A stretch of 32,218 bases of DNA from Cognatilysobacter segetis. Its GTDB lineage: Bacteria > Pseudomonadota > Gammaproteobacteria > Xanthomonadales > Xanthomonadaceae. The notes beneath the pieces were generated by a model, which was not told the origin of the DNA, did no database searches, and saw only the letters and a list, made by a program, of their open reading frames with translations. Position numbers and translations under genes: made by a program. Every line of letters starts with the position of its first letter. The first letter of the stretch is position 1. Below are positions 23,433 through 32,180 of this stretch, one piece after another. The stretch lies in assembly GCF_004359965.1 (NCBI RefSeq), contig NZ_SMRQ01000133.1:1-32218 (forward strand). The letters run 5' to 3'.

Positions 23433-25355
23433 ATGCCCATATCCGTGTCCCCGGGCCGATGGCGTCCCGTGTGGTGGTCCGCCGCGATCTTCCTGGCGAT
23501 CCACACCGTCGTGCGCCTTGTCCTGCGCCTCGACATTGGGCGCGCGGTGCCGCCCGGCCTGTCCGACCTGCGCCTGTTCGCCACCGGGCTGGTATTCGAC
23601 CTGGCCACGCTCGCGTACGTCGGGTTTCCGATCGTCGTTCTGGTGGCGCTGGTGCCGGTCACCGGGCGATGGGGAAAGCTCGGCCGGCTCAGCATCGAGC
23701 TCGCCTGCGTCGTCCTGCTGGTCGTGCTGCTGTTCGTCGCGGTCGCCGAGTGGACGTTTTGGCAGGAGTTCCAGACGCGTTTCAACTTCATCGCGGTCGA
23801 CTACCTCGTCTATACGACCGAGGTGATAGGCAACATCCGGCAGTCGTATCCGGTCGCGACGCTGCTGTCCGCGATCGTCGTCGCGACGGCGATGCTGGCC
23901 TGGGTCACGCGGCGGTGGCGGCGCGTCGACGACGACCGGACCTTGCGGGGCGCGCGGATCGCGGTGCCCGGCGCATGGGCACTGATCGCCCTGGGCGTGA
24001 CCGGCGCGGTGCACGCGGACCTGAAGGACGGAAGTCCCAATGCCTACGCGAACGAACTGGCGGGCAACGGCATTTACCAGTTCTTCGCCGCCTACCGCGC
24101 CGCTTCGCTGGAGTACGACCGCTTCTATCGCACGATCCCCGATGCCCTGGCCGATACCGAAGCACGCGCCTCGGTGGCCACGCCCGACGCGACGTTCCTG
24201 CACCCCACCGGCATCGCGCGTTCGATCCACAACGCCGCGCCCGAACGCCGGCTCAATGTCGTGCTGGTCAGCGTGGAGAGCTTCTCGGCGGAATTCTCGG
24301 GCACGTATGGGCGCGCGGAATCGCTGACCCCCGAGCTCGACCGGCTCAGTCCGCAGAGCCTGGTGTTCACGCGCCTCTACGCGAGCGGAACCCGCACGGT
24401 GCGGGGCCTCGAGGCGCTTTCGCTGTCGGTGCCGCCGACGCCCGGCGAGTCGATCGTCAAGCGTCCGCACAACGAGGGGCTCTTCTCGCTGGCGAGCGTG
24501 TTCAACGCGCACGGATACGAGTCGGAGTTCCTGTACGGCGGCTACGGCGCCTTCGACAACATGAACTACTTCTTCGGGCACAACGGATACGCCGTGCACG
24601 ATCGGACCGAGATCCCGCGGAGCGCGATCCATCACGAGAACGTGTGGGGTGTGGCCGACGAGGACCTCTACACCCTGGCCCTTGCGCGCTTCGACCAGGC
24701 CCACGACGCGGGGCATCCGTTCTTCGCGCACCTGATGACGACGTCGAACCACCGCCCCTACACGTTTCCCGAGGGGCGTGGTCCGTGGAAGCAGCACAAG
24801 CGGATCAGTGCCATCCGCTACACCGACTGGGCGCTCGGCGACTTCATCCGTCGCGCCCGGACGCACCCGTGGTTCGCCGATACCGTTTTCGTCGTCACTG
24901 CGGATCATTGCGCGATGAGTGCGGGCAAGGCGGAACTGCCCGCGTTCCGCTACCACATTCCGCTGTGGATCTACTCGCCCGCGCACGTCGCCCCGGGGCG
25001 CTTCGACGGCCTCGCGGGTCAGATCGACATCGCGCCGACGCTGCTCGGCCTGGTGGGACTGGACTACGAGAGCCGCTTCTATGGTGTCGACGTGTTCCAG
25101 TCACGCCCGGAGCGCGCGCTGATCGGGACCTATCAACTGCTGGGTCTGCTCACGGATCAGCGGCTCGTGCAGCTCACGCCGCATCGGCGCGCGGAAACGC
25201 TCGCGCCCGCGATGGTCGACGACGTTCCGCAGCCGCCCGTCGCCGAAGACCCGGAACTCACCCTGCGTGCCATCGCGCTCTACCAGCACGCGGCGCGCGA
25301 CTTCACGTCCGGCGCGATGCGCATCGATCGCGTCGCACCGTCCAGGAGGCACTGA
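23433..25355 (+). CDS. LtaS-type sulfatase-fold phosphotransferase (alkaline phosphatase superfamily)
   Basis: The product is 640 residues. The first ~190 carry about five transmembrane helices; an extracytoplasmic sulfatase-fold domain follows from ~270. Metal and catalytic positions are seen: Glu282 in VLVSVESFSAEF, Thr320/Thr322 in ASGTRTVRGLEAL, His440 in TTSNHRPY, and Asp491-His492 in VVTADHCAM. This architecture is shared by lipoteichoic acid synthase, OpgB-type phosphoglycerol transferases and phosphoethanolamine transferases; a Gram-negative host and the GTRTVRG motif favour a phosphoglycerol- or phosphoethanolamine-type transferase acting on periplasmic glycans or lipid A. First gene of a five-gene coupled operon. 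Confidence 0.85.
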   Translation: MPISVSPGRWRPVWWSAAIFLAIHTVVRLVLRLDIGRAVPPGLSDLRLFATGLVFDLATLAYVGFPIVVLVALVPVTGRWGKLGRLSIELACVVLLVVLLFVAVAEWTFWQEFQTRFNFIAVDYLVYTTEVIGNIRQSYPVATLLSAIVVATAMLAWVTRRWRRVDDDRTLRGARIAVPGAWALIALGVTGAVHADLKDGSPNAYANELAGNGIYQFFAAYRAASLEYDRFYRTIPDALADTEARASVATPDATFLHPTGIARSIHNAAPERRLNVVLVSVESFSAEFSGTYGRAESLTPELDRLSPQSLVFTRLYASGTRTVRGLEALSLSVPPTPGESIVKRPHNEGLFSLASVFNAHGYESEFLYGGYGAFDNMNYFFGHNGYAVHDRTEIPRSAIHHENVWGVADEDLYTLALARFDQAHDAGHPFFAHLMTTSNHRPYTFPEGRGPWKQHKRISAIRYTDWALGDFIRRARTHPWFADTVFVVTADHCAMSAGKAELPAFRYHIPLWIYSPAHVAPGRFDGLAGQIDIAPTLLGLVGLDYESRFYGVDVFQSRPERALIGTYQLLGLLTDQRLVQLTPHRRAETLAPAMVDDVPQPPVAEDPELTLRAIALYQHAARDFTSGAMRIDRVAPSRRH

Positions 25356-26128
25356 TGCACAACCTGCTGGAAGAAGGCGCCGAGCTGTCGGCCGTGGTGT
25401 TCGGACTGTTCGCGGCCATCTCGCTGCTGAGTCGATGGCACGACCATTGGGCGGCGGGCTTCCATCGCCGTCGCGGCGGTATCCTGCTGCTGGTCGCCGC
25501 GTTCGTCGTGCTGTTGCAGGTGTCGGAGGAGGTGCTGGGTCAGGAGAGCACCGCGGCCGATCGCTCGATCCTGCTCGCCATCCACACCGCGGTGCCCGCA
25601 GGTCTCACGCCGCTGTTCAACTTCGCGACGCAGACGGGTTCCGCGCGTTGGCTGGTTCCGATGGTGGCCGTCGCCGTGGCGCTCCTGCTGTGGCGACGTC
25701 ACCGGTTCGAAGCACTGCAGCTCGCCACGACCACCGCCGTTGCAGGCCTCGTGGTCTACGTCGCGAAGACGGCCGTGGGCCGTGCGCGTCCGGAGCTCTG
25801 GAGCACGCAGTGGTTCTGGGGTTCCAGCTTTCCGAGCGGGCACACGTTGAGCACCGCTGCGGTCGCTACGGCAGCCTGCCTCGCGGTGGCGCGCGTCCGG
25901 CCCGGGATCCGCACGCCGGCCGTGGTGCTGGCGATCGTCTGGGTAGCGCTGGTGGGGCTGTCCCGCCTGGTCCTCGGCGTGCACTGGCCGACGGACGTGG
26001 TCGCGGCGGCCTGCGCGGGACTGCTGGTCGCGGCGGGCGTCAACGGCGCGCTCACCGTCACCGGTCACCGTACCGGACGACTCGCCCTGGATTCGTTCTC
26101 CCCCGTCGCTCCGGAAGGCCCCCCATGA
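25355..26128 (+). CDS. PAP2-family membrane phosphatase
   Basis: The product is 257 residues with about six transmembrane helices. All three PAP2 motifs are present: KTAVGRARP (Lys138 to Pro146), SSFPSGH (160-163) and SRLVLGVHWPTD (Ser203, Arg204, His210, Asp214). It would dephosphorylate a lipid phosphate such as undecaprenyl pyrophosphate, phosphatidylglycerol phosphate or lipid A at the periplasmic face. The ATG overlaps the sulfatase-fold gene stop (TGATG) after an AGGAGG Shine-Dalgarno, and its own stop overlaps the next gene. Confidence 0.92.
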   Translation: MHNLLEEGAELSAVVFGLFAAISLLSRWHDHWAAGFHRRRGGILLLVAAFVVLLQVSEEVLGQESTAADRSILLAIHTAVPAGLTPLFNFATQTGSARWLVPMVAVAVALLLWRRHRFEALQLATTTAVAGLVVYVAKTAVGRARPELWSTQWFWGSSFPSGHTLSTAAVATAACLAVARVRPGIRTPAVVLAIVWVALVGLSRLVLGVHWPTDVVAAACAGLLVAAGVNGALTVTGHRTGRLALDSFSPVAPEGPP

Positions 26129-26919
26129 ATCGCAACATCGAGGAAGCGCTCAGCAAGGTACCCGCGATCACACTCGGTTTCTGGATCATCAAGATCCTCG
26201 CGACCACGCTCGGCGAGATCGGCGGCGATGCGGTGACGATGTCCTGGCTCGGCGAAACCACGCCGAACGCCGGCGCGTCGGGCGTGTCGGGCTACCTGAT
26301 CGGCACCGGAATTTTCGCGGTCGTGTTCGCCGCCGCGGTCGCGCTGCAGATCCGTGCGCGCCGGTTCAACCCGTGGATGTACTGGACGACCATCGTCGCC
26401 AGCACGACGGTCGGCACCACGCTCGCCGACTTCACCACGCGCTCCCTCGGCATCGGCTACACGGGCGGCTCGACGCTGCTTCTCGGCCTGCTGCTCGCAT
26501 CGTTGTTCACGTGGCATCGCACCACCGGCACCATCTCGGTCGACAGCGTGCGCGATGCGCGCTCGGAGCTGTTCTACTGGCTCACCATCACGTTCTCGCA
26601 GACGCTCGGCACCGCGCTGGGCGACTGGGTGGCCGACACGCAGGGCCTGGGCTACGTCGGCGGCATCTGGATTTTTGGCGGCTTGCTGGCGCTGGTTGCC
26701 GTGCTCTACTTCACCACGAAGATCTCGCGCACGGCGCTGTTCTGGGCGGCATTCGTGCTGACGAGGCCGCTCGGCGCCGTGATCGGTGACTTCCTCGACA
26801 AGCCGCACGCCAAGGGCGGGCTCGAGCTCAGCCGCTACACGGGCTCGATCGCGCTGCTGGTGGCGATCGCGCTGTGCATCGCACTGTTTCCGCAGCGACC
26901 GGCGACGCGGGCCCACTGA
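26125..26919 (+). CDS. COG4705-type membrane protein with fourfold internal repeat
   Basis: The product is 264 residues, nearly all membrane-embedded. It matches the uncharacterised COG4705 membrane-anchored proteins. A motif recurs four times: TTLGEIGGD (Asp35), TTVGTTLAD (Asp102), QTLGTALGD (Asp167) and RPLGAVIGD (Asp222), each followed by a Gly-rich stretch and a hydrophobic helix. Acidic residues buried in helices suggest ion or substrate transport (inference). The ATG overlaps the PAP2 stop (ATGA) and its stop overlaps the next start (TGATG). Confidence 0.8.
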   Translation: MNRNIEEALSKVPAITLGFWIIKILATTLGEIGGDAVTMSWLGETTPNAGASGVSGYLIGTGIFAVVFAAAVALQIRARRFNPWMYWTTIVASTTVGTTLADFTTRSLGIGYTGGSTLLLGLLLASLFTWHRTTGTISVDSVRDARSELFYWLTITFSQTLGTALGDWVADTQGLGYVGGIWIFGGLLALVAVLYFTTKISRTALFWAAFVLTRPLGAVIGDFLDKPHAKGGLELSRYTGSIALLVAIALCIALFPQRPATRAH

Positions 26920-27644
26920 TGCGCCTGCGTCTCACATTCGCGCTCCTGCTCGCCAGCGGCGGCGCGTGTGCGCAGGCCGGCCCGCCGATGATCACCAACG
27001 ATCCGGATACGCCGGGGCCCGGCGTGTGGGAAATCAACATCGCCGCGACCGGTGCGCGCGTTCCCGGCGGGTTCGACCTCGACGCGCCGGACGTGGACAT
27101 CAACCGCGGCGTCGGCGAGCGCATGCAGCTGTCGCTTCATGCCTCGTGGGCACACGGTCGTTCGAACGGCGCGTGGCGGTCCGGCCTCGGCGATGTCGAA
27201 TTCGGGCTGCGCTACCGTTTCCTGGATGCCGCGACCGATGGCGTTTCCATGGCGGTGCAGCCGCTGTACGTCCGCGGCTGGTCGGCGGCCGCGCGGCGGC
27301 GTGGCCTGGCGTCCGAAAACGCGGAATGGGTGCTCCCGCTGCAGGTGGCGCGACCCTTCGGCGAGTTCAACGTCGGCCTCGAGGTTGCACGCCACTTCGT
27401 GGCCGACGAAGCCGATGCCTGGCAGGGCGGCATGTTCGTATCGCGCGATTGCTTCGGCGGCGACTGCCTCGCCGAGATCAACAGCACGCGCGTGGACGGC
27501 CAGTCGGTGCGGACCACGCTCAACGTCGGGGCGCGGCGTCCGCTGCGCGAAGGGCTGCTGATGATGGGGTCGGTGGGCAGCGAGGTGACCGGGCGCGACC
27601 GCGCGCCGCTGGTGTTCTACGTCGGGCTGCAATATGTCCGCTGA
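26919..27644 (+). CDS. Predicted outer-membrane or periplasmic beta-barrel protein
   Basis: The product is 241 residues with a signal peptide (MRLRLTFALLLASGGACAQA, cleavage near 19-20). After it comes GPPMITNDPDTPGPGVWEINIA, then amphipathic strands with alternating hydrophobic residues (VEFGLRYRFLDA, EFNVGLEVARHFV, LMMGSVGSEV) and a final aromatic-containing strand ending LQYVR. This fits transporter-like outer-membrane barrels; the PPMITNDPDTPGPG opening recurs in a family of unknown function. It overlaps both neighbours, so it belongs to the envelope operon. Confidence 0.72.
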   Translation: MRLRLTFALLLASGGACAQAGPPMITNDPDTPGPGVWEINIAATGARVPGGFDLDAPDVDINRGVGERMQLSLHASWAHGRSNGAWRSGLGDVEFGLRYRFLDAATDGVSMAVQPLYVRGWSAAARRRGLASENAEWVLPLQVARPFGEFNVGLEVARHFVADEADAWQGGMFVSRDCFGGDCLAEINSTRVDGQSVRTTLNVGARRPLREGLLMMGSVGSEVTGRDRAPLVFYVGLQYVR

Positions 27645-29121
27645 TCGCGCCTGGATCCGCGACGCGCGGATCGTCAGCGTCGTGGTCGCGATGCTCGCGT
27701 TGGCGTTCCTCGGAAGCCGCGGTCTCTGGGATCCGGACGAAGGCCGGTACACCAACGTCGCCCTGAACATGCTCGCGCGCGGCGACTGGCTGATTCCCCA
27801 CCGCAGCCTCGAGGTCGCGCACTGGACCAAGCCGCCGCTGGCGTACTGGGGCATCGCGACGAGCTTCGCCGTATTCGGGTTGAACACCTGGGCGGCGCGC
27901 CTGACCTCGGCGCTCGCCTATGTGCTGTCGGCGTGGCTGGTCGGGCGCATCGCGCGACGCCTCGGCTTCGGGCCCGCGCCGTGGGCGGCGCTGGTGTTCG
28001 CCGTCATGCTGCTGCCCGCCGTCGCATCGCAACTCGTCACCACCGACATGCTGCTCGCGGCCTGCGAGCTGATCGCCATGTGGGGCTACGTGGAGCGGCG
28101 CTGGGGCGATGGCCGCCTGCGCTGGGTCGTGCTGATGTACGCCGGCTTCGCGCTCGCGTTCCTGGCGAAGGGGCCGCCCGGGCTGCTGCCGGCACTGGCA
28201 ATCGTGGCCACCGAACTGGCGGCGCCGCAGCCCCGACGCATGCTATCGGCCACCGGGCTGCTGGCCTTCGCGGCCATCGCGCTGCCGTGGTTCATCGCGG
28301 TGGTCGCGGCGGTGCCCGGGCTGCTCGGGTATTTCCTCGGCCACGAAGTGGTCAACCGCGTTGCGAGCAACGACTTCGGCCGACATGGCGAGTGGTACGG
28401 CTGGCTCGTCGTCTATGTCCCGACGCTGCTGGTGGGCACGCTCCCGTGGACCTGGCCGGCCGTGCGCGGGTTCGTGGACATCGGACGCAACGCCCGCACC
28501 TGGCGCACTGCGGACGTGCGGCGTCGCGACGCGCAGCTGGTCCTGCTCATGGCGTGGACGGGCCTGCCCCTCATCGTTTTCTGCATCGCCCGGTCGCGGC
28601 TGCCGCTGTACGTGCTGCCGCTGATGGCGCCGATCGCGTTGGTCGTCGCACGCCGCCTCGATCGCACGGATCGCGTCCCGGTGCGCGCGCTGGTCGCGTG
28701 GTGCATCACGCTCCTGCTGCTGCGTGCGGTGGGCGCGTGGATTCCATCGACCCAGGACGCGCGTGCATTCGCAGCCGCGCTGCGCGAGCGCGCGCCGCGG
28801 CAGGTCACGGAAGTGGTCTTCGTGGACGACGTCCCGCGTTACGGTCTTCGGCTGCACCTTGGCGCCCATGTGGAAAACGTCGGCCTTGCGAATGCCGGCG
28901 CTGCGACGTCCGTGAACCCGGATGTCGATGAATCGCTGGACCGCGAACTCGGCGATGCCGCTTCGCCGCAGGCGCTGTGGATCACCCCCGCCGGGCGCTG
29001 GCCTGCGGTCCGCACCCATCTCGAGGCGCGCGGTTTCGACGCCACCGCTCTCGGCACGCCGCTGCAGGGGCGCATCGTCTTCCGGGTCCTGCCGGCCCGG
29101 GCCGTTCCCGCACCGCACTAG
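27634..29121 (+). CDS. ArnT-like glycosyltransferase (GT39/GT83 family)
   Basis: The product is 495 residues with about ten transmembrane helices and a C-terminal soluble domain. The N-terminal motif LWDPDEGRYTNVALNMLARGDWLIPH and then HWTKPPLAYWGIA match the catalytic DEGRY and KPP blocks of ArnT and other PMT-superfamily enzymes, which move a sugar from undecaprenyl phosphate to lipid A at the periplasmic face. The sugar cannot be read from sequence, and no arnBCADEF genes are in the window. It overlaps the outer-membrane gene by 11 bp and ends the operon. Confidence 0.9.
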   Translation: MSADRAWIRDARIVSVVVAMLALAFLGSRGLWDPDEGRYTNVALNMLARGDWLIPHRSLEVAHWTKPPLAYWGIATSFAVFGLNTWAARLTSALAYVLSAWLVGRIARRLGFGPAPWAALVFAVMLLPAVASQLVTTDMLLAACELIAMWGYVERRWGDGRLRWVVLMYAGFALAFLAKGPPGLLPALAIVATELAAPQPRRMLSATGLLAFAAIALPWFIAVVAAVPGLLGYFLGHEVVNRVASNDFGRHGEWYGWLVVYVPTLLVGTLPWTWPAVRGFVDIGRNARTWRTADVRRRDAQLVLLMAWTGLPLIVFCIARSRLPLYVLPLMAPIALVVARRLDRTDRVPVRALVAWCITLLLLRAVGAWIPSTQDARAFAAALRERAPRQVTEVVFVDDVPRYGLRLHLGAHVENVGLANAGAATSVNPDVDESLDRELGDAASPQALWITPAGRWPAVRTHLEARGFDATALGTPLQGRIVFRVLPARAVPAPH

Positions 29122-29130
29122 AACTCCGCC

Positions 29131-29936
29131 ATGCGTCACGCCCTGTTCGCCCCGTTGTGGCTCGCCCGCCTCGTCGGCCGGGCCGCTCCAGGCCGCGGTC
29201 CGCAGCGCCGCTCGCGGTGACTGCGTATCGACCGGTCGTGGGCGTAGGCCGGCGGGACCTTCGCGACGTGCACCCCAGGTGCATCGCCTTTACCGGAGCC
29301 GCTGCCATCGCATGCAGGTGCTCGACACGTCGAGTGGAGCACTGGTCGGCGAGGTTCCTGGCACCGACGACGTGCACGGAATCGCGATCGTTCCGTCGCT
29401 CGGCCGCGGCTACGCGACCTACGGGCGCAGGAGCCAGGTGACAGCGTCCGGCCTGTGCACGCTCGCGGTCCTGCGCCGCGTCCCCGCGTTCGCGCATACG
29501 CCATCCTCCGACCCGCATTCGGGACACCTGTTCGCCTTCAACGCGCGCAGCAACACCGCATCCGTCGTCGCCCCGGTGGCGGCCGCGAGCCCTCGTCGGT
29601 CGACTTCGCAGGCAACCCGGAACTCGACGCCCGGATGTCGCAGGGCATGTCTACGTCGATCCCGGGAGCCGTGGCGAGGTAGTCGCCATCGGTTCGCCCG
29701 CGTCGGGCGCCGCGAGTGTCCATGCCGTCGGGGGCCGCGAAAAGCCGACCGTGCCCACCGGCACGGGTGCGCGCACCGTCGCGCTCGACCCGGTAACCCG
29801 TCGCGCCTGTCTGTCGAGCGCGCAGTTCTGCCCGAAGCAGCGGGCCGGGATGCACAGCACCCATCGTGCCGGCAGCCTTGAAGTGCTGGTGGTCGACAGG
29901 CGCTTACTGACGCGCCGCACCGCGTCCGGCCGCTAA
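29131..29936 (+). pseudogene. Decayed YncE-like (YVTN) beta-propeller gene
   Basis: Propeller-blade sequence is spread over several plus-strand frames: an ATG with a signal-peptide-like start at 29131 (MRHALFAPLWLARL), then MQVLDTSSGALVGEVPGTDDVHGIAIVPSLGRGYATYGR, GHLFAFNARSNTASVVAP, FAGNPELDA and VDPGSRGEVVAI in shifting frames, and finally GARTVALDPVTRRACLSSAQFCP with SLEVLVVDR near 29790-29900. The order matches intact YncE proteins (~330 residues), but the middle blades are missing or scrambled. Several frameshifts and a deletion make it a clear pseudogene. It follows the ArnT gene closely. Confidence 0.75.
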
Positions 29937-30011
29937 CGATCGCCTGAGGGGGGCATGAGGCGGCGTTAGCGCGCCAGCGCGCACGCTCGACACTCCCCAC
30001 GGAGTGCCGTC

Positions 30012-30350
30012 ATGAAAACCCTCACCGTTGCCATGCTCGTCGCATTCGCGTTCGCCGCGTCGCCCACGGCCTTCGCAGCGAACCCCGGCGCCGCACCGCT
30101 GCTGTCGAAAGCGCGTGCCGAAAGCATTGCGCTTGGCCGCGTCGCCGGCGGCACGATCCGAAGCGCCGAACTCGAGACGGAAATGCATCGCCGCGTCTGG
30201 TCGTTCGATATCGAGCGACGCGGCCACGCGAGCATCACCGAAGTGCTCGTCGACGCGAGTAACGGGCGCGTCCTGAAGGTGCACGAGGAAAGCCCGGCCG
30301 CGGAGCGCGCCGAGCTACGCGCGGAGCACCGCGAACACACGCACAAGTAG
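30012..30350 (+). CDS. PepSY-domain periplasmic protein
   Basis: The product is 112 residues with a signal peptide ending AFAANPG (cleavage near 22-23). The rest is one PepSY domain: LLSKARAESIALGRVAGGTIRSAELETEMHRRVWSFDIERRGHASITEVLVDASNGRVLKVHEE. PepSY proteins are thought to modulate proteases or bind partners in the periplasm; the role here is unknown. GGAG stands about 8 bp before the ATG. It is convergent with the EamA gene. Confidence 0.88.
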   Translation: MKTLTVAMLVAFAFAASPTAFAANPGAAPLLSKARAESIALGRVAGGTIRSAELETEMHRRVWSFDIERRGHASITEVLVDASNGRVLKVHEESPAAERAELRAEHREHTHK

Positions 30351-30375
30351 CCAACCCGAGCTGTGATCACGCCGG

Positions 30376-30401
30376 CGCGGGCGCATGAATTCGCGCCCGC
30401 G
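30376..30401. terminator. Bidirectional hairpin between convergent genes
   Basis: CGCGGGCGC pairs perfectly with GCGCCCGCG around an 8-base loop. It lies between the ends of the PepSY gene (plus) and the EamA pseudogene (minus). No T tract follows, so termination is likely but not certain. Confidence 0.5.
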
Positions 30402-30428
30402 ATGGTCGATAAGACCGCCCGGCGATGC

Positions 30429-30868
30429 TCAGCCCGGGCGCGGCGCGAATGCGATCAGGATCACTCCCGACGCGACCAGTCCGATGCCGATCCACTCTCG
30501 AAGCGTCGGCCGCTCGCCGAGGAAGGCGAATGCGAACAGCGCGACCAGCACCACGCTGAGCTTGTCGACAGGCGCGACCTGCGCGGCGTGCCCGATCTGG
30601 AGTGCGCGGAGTAACACACCCACGACGCGCCCGTCGCTAGCGCGGATAGCACTAGGAAGATCACGGTTCGTGGCAAAAGCGCGCGCGGGTCGGTCCACTT
30701 CCCGGCCCAGGTCACGAACGCTCCGAGAACGAAGACGATTACAACCGTGCGGAACAGCGTCGCGAAGTCCGAGTCCACGCCCTGGATGCCGACTTTCGCG
30801 AAGATCGCAGTTAGTGCCGCGAATCCCGCCGAGAGCAAGGCCCAGACGGACCAAGTCGAAGTTGTCAT
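30429..30868 (-). pseudogene. EamA-family (DMT) small transporter, frameshifted
   Basis: The gene starts at ATG 30868 with AGGAGG 8 bp upstream: STWSVWALLSAGFAALTAIFAKVGIQGVDSDFATLFRTVVIVFVL, up to GASWVCY near 30610. The frame then shifts by one base, and the rest continues in another frame: ALQIGHAAQVAPVDKLSVVLVALFAFAFLGERPTLREWIGIGLVASGVILIAF. Together these give a normal ~140-residue EamA protein with about five transmembrane helices. One missing base near 30609-30611 (in the usual CYFRAL stretch) explains the break. It may be a real mutation or a sequence error. Confidence 0.85.
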
Positions 30869-31094
30869 CGCGAGTCCTCCTGATCGCATCCATGGCCCGG
30901 CTGTGGAAGTGAAGGCGTCGGGTTGGCGGGTCCTCCGGGGCATATGCGCCTTGCACCCACGTCATCCAGTTAGCGAACACCGGGCACTCCGACGGCCTGC
31001 CCTACGTCCGCTTTGGGTCGAGAGCGGACATGGCGGGGCCCGACCTCCTATCGAGCGCACGTACCGCGAGCCGCAGACCGAAGCTGAGCAGCTG
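30869..31094. other. Intergenic region with palindrome copy D
   Basis: It lies between the start of the EamA gene and the end of the hydrolase gene. It holds one full palindrome copy but no attC site that I can recognise. Confidence 0.5.
31006..31029 (+). repeat. Dispersed palindrome, copy D
   Basis: Arms GTCCGCT and AGCGGAC are perfect around a centre containing GGGTCG. Total length and orientation agree with copies B, C and E. It lies 66 bp beyond the stop codon of the minus-strand hydrolase gene. Confidence 0.78.
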
Positions 31095-32084
31095 TCAGCG
31101 GCCCGGGCTCGACGCAGGCTGATCGCTCGGCAACAACTTCTGCGCACGCAACCACCTTTCCGCAAGCTCCGGCCACGTACCTGTGGCGTTCCCGGGCGAC
31201 CGTAGACCGAACGCGTGTCCTCCGCTTGAAAAGAGGTGGACCTCAGCAGACGCGCCCGCCTTCTCGAGCGCGCTAGCGTAGAGTGTGCTGTTGCAGATCG
31301 GATCGACCGGGTCATCCCACGCCTGAAGCAGGAAGGTCGGCGGTGTCTGCTTCGTTGCCTGGATACTGGGCTCCAGTACATGCCCGTCGCGGCACAGGTG
31401 CCCGGGATAGAGCGCCATCGCGAAGTCAGGGCGGCTGCTGAGCGCATCGGCGGCGTCGACTGGCCGATAGGTGTCTTTCACGATGTTGCTTGTCTGTGCG
31501 ACCAGGTATCCACCGGCCGAGAAGCCGATGACGCCAACCTTCGCCGGATCGACCCCCAGGCTTGCAGCGTTCGCACGCACCAGCCGGATCGTGCGCTGCG
31601 CGTCCTGGAGCGCCAGGGGCACCGGTGGCGTGACCCGACGGTTCAGCGTGTCGTCCCAGTAGTCATTGCCGCCCGGGACGCGGTACTTCAGCAGCACGCA
31701 GGTCGCCCCCATGCGTGTCACCCAGTCGCAGATTTCGGTGCCCTCCAGATCGATCGCCAGAATGCGGAAGCCGCCGCCCGGGAAAACGATGATCGCGGCA
31801 TCGGTTTTGCGCGAAGCCGGCTGGAAGACCGTCATCGTGGGAGCGGAAACATTCGCAACCGCCGTGTAGAAGCGGCCGGGTACCTTCCTGATGGGCGAGG
31901 CGGATTCTTTCGGCCGTGCCTGGCTCGGCATGTCAGGCGCGGCACCGTGCCAGATAGGAATCTCTTCCGCACCCGCCGGTAACCAGGTTGCGCTGGAACT
32001 GGCAATCGCCCGGGAGCCGCCCTGAGCCGCAAACGACGAGATGGCAGCGCTCGAGAGAACAAACAACAACAGGGCTTTCCGCAC
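31095..32084 (-). CDS. Secreted alpha/beta-hydrolase (BD-FAE/acetyl-xylan-esterase-like)
   Basis: The product is 329 residues with a signal peptide (MRKALLLFVLSSAAISSFAAQ). The oxyanion loop is VFPGGGF (~100-106). The triad is Ser189 in GVIGFSAGGYLVA, Asp258 in QAWDDPVDP and His290 in SSGGHAFGL. Sequence blocks ATCVLLKYRVPGG and DAQRTIRLVRANAASLGVDPAKV fit carbohydrate-esterase-like hydrolases that deacylate xylan or related polymers; the substrate is inferred. The gene is flanked by palindrome copies D and E and reads away from the partial attC at the right edge, as a cassette gene would. Confidence 0.88.
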   Translation of the reverse strand: MRKALLLFVLSSAAISSFAAQGGSRAIASSSATWLPAGAEEIPIWHGAAPDMPSQARPKESASPIRKVPGRFYTAVANVSAPTMTVFQPASRKTDAAIIVFPGGGFRILAIDLEGTEICDWVTRMGATCVLLKYRVPGGNDYWDDTLNRRVTPPVPLALQDAQRTIRLVRANAASLGVDPAKVGVIGFSAGGYLVAQTSNIVKDTYRPVDAADALSSRPDFAMALYPGHLCRDGHVLEPSIQATKQTPPTFLLQAWDDPVDPICNSTLYASALEKAGASAEVHLFSSGGHAFGLRSPGNATGTWPELAERWLRAQKLLPSDQPASSPGR

Positions 32085-32156
32085 GCGAAGCTCCAGATAG
32101 GAAGTGCGGATTCTGCACTCGTACGCGTCCTGTGGATGGGTCGATCAGCACCCGAC

Positions 32157-32180
32157 GTCCGCTATCGGCCAAAAGCGGAC
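32157..32180 (+). repeat. Dispersed palindrome, copy E
   Basis: Arms GTCCGCT and AGCGGAC are perfect around ATCGGCCAAA. It lies upstream of the hydrolase gene, between its start and the partial attC site. Confidence 0.8.

Noticed and set aside
23319-24986. Minus-strand extension that would give the response regulator a 550-residue N-terminus
   Set aside because: The extra sequence is the shadow of the sulfatase-fold gene; the receiver domain starts right after ATG 23318.
23459-25354. Plus-strand extension of the PAP2 frame back to 23459
   Set aside because: It is an arginine/alanine-rich shadow of the sulfatase-fold gene; PAP2 character begins at ATG 25355, after an AGGAGG site.
30940-31000. 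Second attC site at the downstream end of the hydrolase cassette
   Set aside because: GTTAGCG and GCTAAC-like strings are present, but there is no GTTRRRY/RYYYAAC pair with complementary inner boxes.
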